Position numbers and translations under genes: made by a program. 64,000 bases of DNA, from positions 1,060,001 through 1,124,000 of the forward strand of contig NZ_JANDBC010000001.1 of NCBI RefSeq assembly GCF_024320785.1, read 5' to 3'. The stretch is from Gracilimonas sediminicola. GTDB taxonomy: Bacteria > Bacteroidota > Rhodothermia > Balneolales > Balneolaceae. Shown one piece after another: positions 54,797-61,837 of this stretch (position 1 is its first letter; each line of letters starts with the position of its first letter). Under the pieces are notes generated by a model that searched no databases, was not told the origin of the DNA, and saw only the letters and a program-made list of their open reading frames with translations.

Positions 54797-55118
54797 TTAC
54801 TATTTCTGTAATTTTTTTAATGATCTGTTCGAACTTGGCTTTGCTCAACGAACCTGCTTTGTATAAGATTAAGTTCTTTGAGCAAGTAAAAAGCTTTTCA
54901 GGCCTGACATTGCTAACAACTTTCAGTGAACCTTCGTTGAAATCAGCCTCTTTAATTTCAACAGCAAAATCATTCTTAATGGTTTTGCTTGTTATCTGAG
55001 CTAACAATAAGTCTTCACCAAAATTTCTTATAACAAGAGCAGGTCTTCTTTTTGACTGTGAAAGGTCTGAAAATGGAAAAGGCACTACCACTACATCACC
55101 TCTTACAAATGTTTCCAT
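54786..55118 (-). CDS. PemK/MazF-like type II toxin
   Basis: 110 residues. A PemK/MazF fold is suggested by the N-terminal FVRGDVVVVPFPFSDLSQSK and KRRPALVIRNFGEDLLLAQI, where the conserved Arg and Pro of the ribonuclease fold lie, then IKEADFNEGSLKVVSNVRPE. It probably cuts RNA. It overlaps the small antitoxin gene by 16 bases and ispH by 11 bases. The order antitoxin-toxin is typical. Confidence 0.85.
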   Translation of the reverse strand: METFVRGDVVVVPFPFSDLSQSKRRPALVIRNFGEDLLLAQITSKTIKNDFAVEIKEADFNEGSLKVVSNVRPEKLFTCSKNLILYKAGSLSKAKFEQIIKKITEIVSGT

Positions 55119-55294
55119 GCCTCATCTTCTTCAGGTTTGGCCCAATCCTTTTTCAGTGAAGGCTCACTAACCAACGAGATATTCAGCTGTTCTTTCTCCT
55201 TTTCGAGAAGGAATTGCACAAAATCGAGTACTTCCTGAATTTTATGATCAGGTATTTTCTCGATTTCTCTCTTAAGTAATTCTTTATTACTCAT
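55103..55294 (-). CDS. DUF2281-like antitoxin
   Basis: 63 residues. The N-terminal helical part (LLKREIEKIPDHKIQEVLDF, VQFLLEKEKEQLN) matches the DUF2281 family seen in type II toxin-antitoxin pairs. The disordered acidic C-terminus (KPEEDEAWKHL) would wrap the toxin. It lies directly before the PemK/MazF-like gene with a 16-base overlap. An AT-rich palindrome lies upstream and may be the operator. Confidence 0.78.
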   Translation of the reverse strand: MSNKELLKREIEKIPDHKIQEVLDFVQFLLEKEKEQLNISLVSEPSLKKDWAKPEEDEAWKHL

Positions 55295-55319
55295 TGGTAT
55301 ATACTTTATTTGAAAACAC

Positions 55320-55344
55320 TGATAAAATACGAATTATTTTATCA
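55320..55344. promoter_or_regulatory. AT-rich palindrome upstream of the toxin-antitoxin pair
   Basis: TGATAAAATA (55320-55329), five-base loop CGAAT, then TATTTTATCA (55335-55344), a perfect 10-base arm. It sits 26 bases upstream of the antitoxin start and 56 bases after the pepP stop. A candidate operator bound by the antitoxin; it is too AT-rich to be a good terminator. Confidence 0.5.
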
Positions 55345-55399
55345 ACCATGTTGATAGAGCGTTTCGCAGAGCCTATTATCATCGATAATCAACGACTAA

Positions 55400-56737
55400 C
55401 TAATTCCCGATAATCTTCTCCACTTCTTTTCTATCCTTCGGTACATCCGTCAGGTTTTCATATCCGTCGTCAGTTACCACAATGTTATCCTCAATTCTGA
55501 TGCCACCAAACTCAAACATCTTGGTCAGTTTCTCAGCATTCAGGAATTGGGATTGATTGTCATCTTCCATAGCCGGTATCAATAGTGCAGGCACGAAATA
55601 ACAACCCGGTTCAATGGTAATTACCATTCCCGGCTGCAGGTCTCTGCGGGCCCGCAGGTATTTAATACCCGGGCGATCAATACGATCAACTCCCTTCGGA
55701 TAGCCTCCCACATCATGCGTATCCAAACCGAGGAAGTGACCCAGCCCATGCGGAAAGAAAAGAGCGAAAATATCGTTTTCCATGATATCATCTATTGCGC
55801 CTTTCACCAATTCTGCATCTTTCAACCCCTCCATAATCGTACGGGCAGCGTGCATATGCATGTCTTCCATTTTTATACCCGGCTCAATTTTTTCTATAGA
55901 TGTATTCAAGGCAGCAAGAACGGCATCATAAACCCCGGCCTGTACATCCGTAAACTTCCCGTTGGCAGGATACGTCCTTGTAATATCTGATGCATAGCCT
56001 TCGTACTCATGTCCGGCATCCAGCAGAAACAAATCACCATCTTTAATCTGGCTGTTATTTTCTACATAGTGAAGGATCGCACTATTTTTTCCACCGGCAA
56101 ATATTCCATTGTATGCATCTTGCTGCAGGCCGTTTTCATATTGGATTTTTGTGAACAACGCCTTCAGCTCATATTCATACATCCCGGGCTTAATGGCTTT
56201 CATTACTTCGGTATGAGCCAGGTTATTCACTGCCGCAGCCTTACGCATGTAGTCCAGCTCTTCGTCTGTTTTCAAAACACGGCAGTAAGTGAGGGCATCA
56301 TGCAGCGCCTCCACATCAGCTTCAAAACCCCGATCCAGATCCTCAATCAGTTCCGCATCGGCCTCATTCAGGCAGTACACCTTCTCCGGTTTAATTTTAT
56401 TCAGCACCGTCAGAATTTCATTGGCGTAATGCAGGTAATCCGGCCCGTACTGCTCCTGATAAGTTTCCAGCGATTTCACATATCCATGCCACACCGCGTA
56501 TTGCGCATCTCTTTTTGGTACAAACAGATGATACTCTTCAGTTTTCAGATCGAGTATGAGCGCACATTCCGGCTCGTTTACACCTGTCAAATACCAAAAA
56601 TTAGACTCCTGCCGGAAAGGGTATTCGTAATCGGTCTCATTCCGGTACAGGATATCGGATCCCTGTATAAATACCACTCCGTTCTGGCCTTCATCAAATA
56701 GTGAAAATAGTTTTTCGCGGTGCTTCTGATGCATCAT
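55400..56737 (-). CDS. pepP: Xaa-Pro aminopeptidase
   Basis: 445 residues. The N-terminal AMP_N domain (GVVFIQGSDILYRNETDYEY) is followed by the pita-bread metallopeptidase with Mn ligands: LLDAGHEYEGYASDITRTYP (two Asp), FPHGLGHFLGLDTHDVGG (His), ITIEPGCYF (Glu) and GGIRIEDNIVV (Glu). It cleaves the N-terminal residue before proline. The start is either of two adjacent ATGs. It is the most upstream gene of the pepP-antitoxin-toxin-ispH direction. Confidence 0.95.
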   Translation of the reverse strand: MMHQKHREKLFSLFDEGQNGVVFIQGSDILYRNETDYEYPFRQESNFWYLTGVNEPECALILDLKTEEYHLFVPKRDAQYAVWHGYVKSLETYQEQYGPDYLHYANEILTVLNKIKPEKVYCLNEADAELIEDLDRGFEADVEALHDALTYCRVLKTDEELDYMRKAAAVNNLAHTEVMKAIKPGMYEYELKALFTKIQYENGLQQDAYNGIFAGGKNSAILHYVENNSQIKDGDLFLLDAGHEYEGYASDITRTYPANGKFTDVQAGVYDAVLAALNTSIEKIEPGIKMEDMHMHAARTIMEGLKDAELVKGAIDDIMENDIFALFFPHGLGHFLGLDTHDVGGYPKGVDRIDRPGIKYLRARRDLQPGMVITIEPGCYFVPALLIPAMEDDNQSQFLNAEKLTKMFEFGGIRIEDNIVVTDDGYENLTDVPKDRKEVEKIIGN

Positions 56738-56809
56738 TGCTGTATAAATTTGATTGATTGTAAGGATGTCAAGAATACCAAAATGCGAGACTAATATCGA
56801 CTCGCCGGG

Positions 56810-57724
56810 TCAGGAATATCGGCTCAATACTTCATGAAATCCGTCGGACAAATCCCCGATCTTTTTACCAAAACCAAATTTCATTTCTTCTGCCAGATTC
56901 AGCTTGTGAACTCCTTTCCCTGAATGAACCTCCGCTGCCCGGTTTTCATTCTCTGCAAGCGCATTTAAAGATACGGTACAGAAAGCTGTATTTGCTCCAT
57001 TCACGTTCAGCACCGTATTCAAACGGGTCTCACCATTTAGATTAGCCGATAAACACAGTCCCACCTTCCGGTTCTCTTTAAACCCAAAAATGCGGTAGTA
57101 ATGTGCCAGAGCAAACTCGGGAGGGAAATCATCAAAACCCAGATATTTTACGGGTTGATGGGGCTCCTTATACAACTGCATGCATGATTCCAGAGCAAAT
57201 GATGCAGCTTCTTGATTCAGTTTCTCACCAATGAAACCGCGTTCTGTCCAGTATGCTAAATCCCGGGAAACTTTTTTTGTGGAATGGAATAACTCGGGGA
57301 GATCCGGTAAGAATTTCACTTCTTCCCCCTCAACTTCAAACCAGTAATCCAGGGTTCCGTTACTGACAAGCAAGTAAGGAGCACCGACTTTTTGGTTATA
57401 CCTCGCAACTTGTATCGCCGCCTTCTCATCCAGTTTAATATCCGGAGCCTTGCATTCAACCAGCAGTAACGGCTTGAAATCACTGTCATAACAAATAATA
57501 TCGGTGCGGGAAGAGGATTTGTCGCCGGGAAGTTTTACCGGGCTCTCAAAGGAAATGCGGGAAGACGATACTCCTGCTTCTAAAATCAGATAGTCCACCA
57601 ATGCCAAGCGAATTTGCTCCTCCGGACGAATGACAAACGTCTTTTTCAGAATGGGATTCCAGAGCCTTTTTTCTCCATCTCTGAACCTGAATTGAGGAAA
57701 GTGTGAGAGTGCTTTGCTTAACAA
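56810..57724 (-). CDS. HsdR N-terminal-like (PD-(D/E)XK) nuclease-domain protein
   Basis: 304 residues. The N-terminal half matches the type I restriction enzyme R-subunit N-terminal domain: PEEQIRLALVDYLILEAGVS, then SRTDIICYDSDFKPLLLVEC followed by KAP, giving the Asp and Glu-x-Lys of the nuclease motif near residues 73-92. AAIQVARYNQKVGAPYLLVS follows. No helicase or methylase gene is nearby, so it is not a restriction system. Such stand-alone proteins occur widely in Bacteroidota; the role is not established. Confidence 0.8.
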   Translation of the reverse strand: MLSKALSHFPQFRFRDGEKRLWNPILKKTFVIRPEEQIRLALVDYLILEAGVSSSRISFESPVKLPGDKSSSRTDIICYDSDFKPLLLVECKAPDIKLDEKAAIQVARYNQKVGAPYLLVSNGTLDYWFEVEGEEVKFLPDLPELFHSTKKVSRDLAYWTERGFIGEKLNQEAASFALESCMQLYKEPHQPVKYLGFDDFPPEFALAHYYRIFGFKENRKVGLCLSANLNGETRLNTVLNVNGANTAFCTVSLNALAENENRAAEVHSGKGVHKLNLAEEMKFGFGKKIGDLSDGFHEVLSRYS

Positions 57725-57776
57725 TAGTGAGGATTCGGGTTAAAAAAATCACAAAGAACCTACTAATAATTAGAAT

Positions 57777-57838
57777 AGCTTTCAGCACTCAGCTATCAAT
57801 TCTATTCACTTTACTGATAGCTGAAGTCTGAAAGCTAA
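57777..57838. repeat. Intergenic palindrome downstream of yidC
   Basis: A 23-base left arm (57777-57799) and right arm (57816-57838) match at 20 positions; both contain AGCTTTCAG / CTGAAAGCT and AGCTATCA / TGATAGCT. It lies 9 bases past the yidC stop and before the HsdR-N gene. It probably acts as a terminator or a dispersed REP-like repeat. Confidence 0.7.
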
Positions 57839-57846
57839 AAGCTGAC

Positions 57847-59652
57847 TTACGCCTTGGCTTCTTCTTTGTCTCCATGCAGGCTTCGTTTAATGAAGAACTG
57901 CTGGATAATGGAAAGCACGTTGAATATGAGGTAGTATAAACTCAGTCCCGCCGCAAAGTTGTTGAAGATAAATAACAACATTACCGGGAAAATGTACTGA
58001 AGCATCTTCATCTGTCCGGCCATCGGGCTGCTTCCGCCACCGCCGCTCATACCGCCGGTAAGTTTACTCTGAACCACCATAGCGGCCGTCATCAGAAGTA
58101 CAAAACCGGCAATTTGTTCTCCCAGAAACGGGATACTGAATGGCAGGCTCAGGATATAATCGGGAGCCGAAAGGTCGGTTGCCCATAGAAATTCTTCCTG
58201 TCGGATTAAGATCGAGTTCTGGAAATAACGCCAAAGCGTAATCAGGATTGGAAACTGAAGCAGGTTAGGCAAACATCCGCCGAGCGGATTCACCTTGTTC
58301 TTCCGGTACAGATCCATCGTCGCTTTTTGCTGCTTCTGCGGATTGTCTTTGTACTTCTCCTGTATCTCTTTCATCTGGGGCTGCAGCTCACCCATGGCCG
58401 CCATACTCTTGTAACTCTTATAGGTTAGCGGAGAGAGAACCAGCTTAACCAGGGCGGCAAACACAATAATGATGACTCCAAAATTGGAAATAAACCCTGA
58501 CAGAAATTCAAAGAACGGAATCACCAGCCACTTCACAAAAGGATCGGAGAACCAGCGCAGCCAGCTCCACCCGATATCCACCATATCGTACGCATGATCA
58601 TCCACTTTTACGATTTCACGGTATTTCATCGGACCCACATACAGCTGAAATGAAGTTGCGCCCTGTTCATCCAGGTCGGTACGGATTGATGAACGGTACC
58701 GGTGCTCTGTATTTTGATTGTCTGCCGCGCCGGTTACCTCTCCAATCAGCATAGCTGCATCGGTGGGCGACATCGGCTTAATAAGCTGCGTAAAAAATTT
58801 CGTTTTGGTAGCCGCCCAGTCAATGTTTCCATTGATGGTGGTTTCTTCACGTCCGGCTTCGTCCAGCTTAAATTGCTCCAGCTCACCTCCGGCGTATACA
58901 TAGGCTGAGGTTGCGAGTGCATCCTGCGTATGGTCTTTCTCAGTGAAGCGAAGGGGTGATGTCCACCCAAAGTCGATGCTTCTTCCCACCACATAATCCT
59001 GAAGACCTACAAACTGTACATCAACGTCAATCTCATAGTTATTGCCGTTGAGCAAATAGGTGAGAATAACTTCACGCCCATCCTGAAGCTCCAGTTCATA
59101 GCGAATTTCCCGCTGCTCGCCGGAAGCAATAGCCATGCTTGAGCCGGGAGTAACCTGCTCGAATAAAATATTCTGGGTTTCTACGTTGTAATTTTCAGTA
59201 GATAAAAATCCGATATTGTAAGCAGAATGTGCCGTATCTGCTATTAACTGAACCGGTCGTCCATCCCAGGTATCGTAATCATTAAGGATAAATGAATTAG
59301 GTCCTGCCCCGCGATTGGTAAAGGTCACGGTGTACAGCGGAGTAGTGACCTCGATTTCCGTTTCTTCGGTTACCAGGCTGCTGGCAAATAACCCTCGTAC
59401 TTCCGGTGCATCATCCTGCTCCTGGCTTATGGATTGCTCCCGGGGTTGTGTTTGCTGCTGTTGTTCGTCATCAGCGACCGCTGTGCGGTCTAAAGAGTCT
59501 TGTCGGTTTTGTTCAATCTGGGCAAGACTGTCTTGCACGGCCTGCTCTCTTCGCTGGTTTGCCAGTTCTTCTTCGGATGGCATTGTGAAATAAAACCATC
59601 CCAGCATGAGTAGAAAAATTAAGACAAATCCGGTTGCGGTATTCTTATCCAA
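57847..59652 (-). CDS. yidC: Membrane protein insertase YidC
   Basis: 601 residues. An N-terminal membrane segment (GFVLIFLLMLGWFYFTM) precedes a Gln/Glu-rich linker and a large periplasmic domain (about 85-350). The conserved insertase core follows, with FGVIIIVFAALVKLVLSPL and YKSYKSMAAMGELQPQMKEIQ, then NPLGGCLPNLLQFPILITLW and the C-terminal LIFNVLSIIQQFFIKRSLHG. It lies 12 bases after rnpA in the rpmH-rnpA-yidC cluster. The yidD gene often found between them is absent. Confidence 0.97.
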   Translation of the reverse strand: MDKNTATGFVLIFLLMLGWFYFTMPSEEELANQRREQAVQDSLAQIEQNRQDSLDRTAVADDEQQQQTQPREQSISQEQDDAPEVRGLFASSLVTEETEIEVTTPLYTVTFTNRGAGPNSFILNDYDTWDGRPVQLIADTAHSAYNIGFLSTENYNVETQNILFEQVTPGSSMAIASGEQREIRYELELQDGREVILTYLLNGNNYEIDVDVQFVGLQDYVVGRSIDFGWTSPLRFTEKDHTQDALATSAYVYAGGELEQFKLDEAGREETTINGNIDWAATKTKFFTQLIKPMSPTDAAMLIGEVTGAADNQNTEHRYRSSIRTDLDEQGATSFQLYVGPMKYREIVKVDDHAYDMVDIGWSWLRWFSDPFVKWLVIPFFEFLSGFISNFGVIIIVFAALVKLVLSPLTYKSYKSMAAMGELQPQMKEIQEKYKDNPQKQQKATMDLYRKNKVNPLGGCLPNLLQFPILITLWRYFQNSILIRQEEFLWATDLSAPDYILSLPFSIPFLGEQIAGFVLLMTAAMVVQSKLTGGMSGGGGSSPMAGQMKMLQYIFPVMLLFIFNNFAAGLSLYYLIFNVLSIIQQFFIKRSLHGDKEEAKA

Positions 59653-59664
59653 AAGTACAGATGT

Positions 59665-60096
59665 TTAAATAGGTGAAGGTTTGGAAGTCAGTGTTGAGCG
59701 TAACTGCTTGAGTAAGTCGGTGACGCTACGCTCGGCCATATCAAAAGTCAGATTAGCATGTTTTGCCATGAAAACGTAGTGGAGTCCCATTTCTGTTATT
59801 TCCGGCAATTCGGTAATGATATGTTGGTTAAGTCGGTAAGCTTCGCGTAGCAGTCGCTTGGTGCGAATACGTTTAACTGCGTTACCGATTTTTTTTGGAG
59901 CGATGAAGCCAACAAGAACATTCTTATCGGCATTGGGGTACGTGCGGTATCGAAGGTTTACTTCTTTGGAAGTAAGAAGAGAGGAGCTTGAAAACAGCTC
60001 CTCAAAATTTCGCCTGCCACGTAAAATATGAGATTTAGATAAAGTAAATCTGCGATCAGGAGAATCCGTATGGTTACTTGGCTCCTTTTCTCTCAT
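59665..60096 (-). CDS. rnpA: Ribonuclease P protein component
   Basis: Protein subunit of RNase P, 143 residues. The family core [20 protein letters not shown] followed by [10 protein letters not shown] (the RNR-type motif) lies near residues 61-95, after [20 protein letters not shown]. The N-terminal 20 residues are extra and charged. Its first 23 bases overlap the end of rpmH, a strong coupling signal. The weak GAGA upstream lies inside rpmH. Confidence 0.94.
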   Translation of the reverse strand: MREKEPSNHTDSPDRRFTLSKSHILRGRRNFEELFSSSSLLTSKEVNLRYRTYPNADKNVLVGFIAPKKIGNAVKRIRTKRLLREAYRLNQHIITELPEITEMGLHYVFMAKHANLTFDMAERSVTDLLKQLRSTLTSKPSPI

Positions 60097-60232
60097 CGCT
60101 AACGGTTAGCTTATGACGGCCTTTCTTGCGACGGTTTTTCAATGTCTTACGTCCATTTTTGGTAGACATGCGTTCGCGGAAACCGTGCTTGTTCTTTCGC
60201 TTCTTGTTACTTGGTTGGTACGTGCGTTTCAT
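60074..60232 (-). CDS. rpmH: 50S ribosomal protein L34
   Basis: 52 codons read from the sequence: [20 protein letters not shown], then [20 protein letters not shown], then [12 protein letters not shown]. The first 45 residues are the standard L34. The last few are a short extension read within the start of rnpA. The gene order rpmH-rnpA-yidC is classical, often near the origin of replication. Its 3' end overlaps rnpA by 23 bases. Confidence 0.97.
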   Translation of the reverse strand: MKRTYQPSNKKRKNKHGFRERMSTKNGRKTLKNRRKKGRHKLTVSDERKGAK

Positions 60233-60451
60233 GAATTAGGATATTTTGCATTCAATTTCTTATCCGAAAAAGGCTTTAAATATAAAGAGAATCTCAGAAA
60301 AATCAGAACTATTATTTACTGTTTAAATACCTTGCAGGGAACAACGGCCTTGCAATAAGCTTTAGATGGATAGACGTGTTCTTACTTGAATTCTTTTTGT
60401 CGCCATAAGTAATTAACTTAATTCTAATTACAACTTAATAGAAATTCCAAA

Positions 60452-61234
60452 ATGATAACCCTAAAGAAAACACTCCCTCTATTCTTTATCATTTTTTTAA
60501 TCTGGGGGGAAACATGTCCGGCTCAGAATACCTCTTCAATAGACGAACTTCTGCTGGAAGCCGGACGTCGTTTTGATAACTCAGAGGAAAGCGAAGCCCT
60601 GAATATTTATCTCGAAGTTCTAAAACAGGAGACCCAAAACCTCGAAGCTCTTTGGCACACCAGCCTTATTTATGCCCGTGTGGGTTACCGTTACGATTCT
60701 GAGGAAGAGATGATGGAGAATTACCAAAAGGCGCTAACTTATGCAGAGAAAACGCTTGAGCTCTATCCTGACGAGGGCTATGCTCATTTTGTATATGCTG
60801 TTGCCAACGGACGTATTTCTGATCTTTCCGATTCGCAAACCCGCATCAGGAAATCTCATGTTGTAAAGAAACATGCTCAAAAGGCGGTTGAACTGCTTCC
60901 CAATTACGCTCCTGCCTGGCACCTGCTGGGGCTCTGGCACAGTAAAATAGCCAATGTGGGTTCGGCCCGGCAATTTGCTGCCGGTTTGTTTTCTGACGGA
61001 CTGCCGGAGGGAGCTTCCAACCAAAAGGCGGTGGAGTACATGCAGAAAGCGATTCGCTTGCAACCGGAGCAAACCCTGCGCTATAAACTGGATTTAGCCC
61101 GCCATTATGAACGAGCCGGAGAAAACAACAAAGCCATTCAAATCCTGAAAGAAGTCGTTCAAATCACCCCAAAGAATGACATTGATCGGTGGAATTTAGA
61201 ACGGGCCCGAGATTTATTAAAAAAACTTTCGTAG
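60452..61234 (+). CDS. Exported TPR protein
   Basis: 260 residues. A signal peptide (LPLFFIIFLIWGETCPAQN) comes first, then three or more tetratricopeptide units (ALNIYLEVLKQETQNLEALW, ALTYAEKTLELYPDEGYAHF, AVELLPNYAPAWHLLGLWHS, AIQILKEVVQITPKNDIDRW). It is similar to periplasmic TPR proteins sometimes linked to mitochondrial-regulator-type repeats. It is diverged from rpmH by a 219-base gap and followed 29 bases later by the TonB-like gene. Confidence 0.83.
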   Translation: MITLKKTLPLFFIIFLIWGETCPAQNTSSIDELLLEAGRRFDNSEESEALNIYLEVLKQETQNLEALWHTSLIYARVGYRYDSEEEMMENYQKALTYAEKTLELYPDEGYAHFVYAVANGRISDLSDSQTRIRKSHVVKKHAQKAVELLPNYAPAWHLLGLWHSKIANVGSARQFAAGLFSDGLPEGASNQKAVEYMQKAIRLQPEQTLRYKLDLARHYERAGENNKAIQILKEVVQITPKNDIDRWNLERARDLLKKLS

Positions 61235-61263
61235 CATCTTCAAAATAATAGCCCTCTCCATTA

Positions 61264-61713
61264 ATGTTCAAAAATCTATTCGCTCTTACCGTTTTATCAG
61301 TCTTTATTTATTCTTGTGGACCAAGAGTGATTATTGAATATCAAGGCTCTTCGCCTATTTCCCGGCCTTCCTCATCGGTAACATCAGAAGCTCAAGACTC
61401 TTCCAAAGAATCACCTCAGAATGTGATCGTACTTTCAGTTCCTGTTCTTGAAGGAGGAAACAGCGCATTGAGAAATAAAATTGAGTATCCAGGTGAGGCT
61501 ATTGAAAACAATATTGAGGGAATTGTAAGTATTCTGTTCACCATAAATGAAGATGGCAGCACTTCAAATTTCGAAGTACTTCAGGAAATTGGATACGGAT
61601 GTGAAGAAGCGGTTATTAAAGCCATTCAAAATTCTAAATTTGAACCGGGACAACTTAGACAACAAAGAAATGCCCGCTACACATGGCTGGTAAGTGTAGA
61701 GTTTAAATTATAG
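61264..61713 (+). CDS. Lipoprotein with TonB C-terminal domain
   Basis: 149 residues. A lipoprotein signal (LFALTVLSVFIYSC, Cys at about 18) is followed by a short Ser/Pro linker and a TonB C-terminal domain (EYPGEAIENNIEGIVSILFT, INEDGSTSNFEVLQEIGYG, AVIKAIQNSKFEPG, YTWLVSVEF). It lacks the transmembrane anchor and Pro-rich spacer of a real TonB, so it cannot couple to ExbB/ExbD in the usual way. It probably interacts with a receptor or acts as a stand-alone adaptor. Confidence 0.82.
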   Translation: MFKNLFALTVLSVFIYSCGPRVIIEYQGSSPISRPSSSVTSEAQDSSKESPQNVIVLSVPVLEGGNSALRNKIEYPGEAIENNIEGIVSILFTINEDGSTSNFEVLQEIGYGCEEAVIKAIQNSKFEPGQLRQQRNARYTWLVSVEFKL

Positions 61714-61837
61714 CCTGCTTTAAACTGTCAGCTGTATCTGAAACTAAAGCTTTCCTAATGGGCTGACTCACATCTTATTCCTTATATTTATTTTCAATGT
61801 GCCGATAATTGCCCGCATACATTCCAAAAACAATTCT

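Noticed and set aside
56810-57724. Part of a type I restriction system
   Set aside because: No methylase, specificity or helicase gene is adjacent; only the HsdR N-terminal type domain is present.
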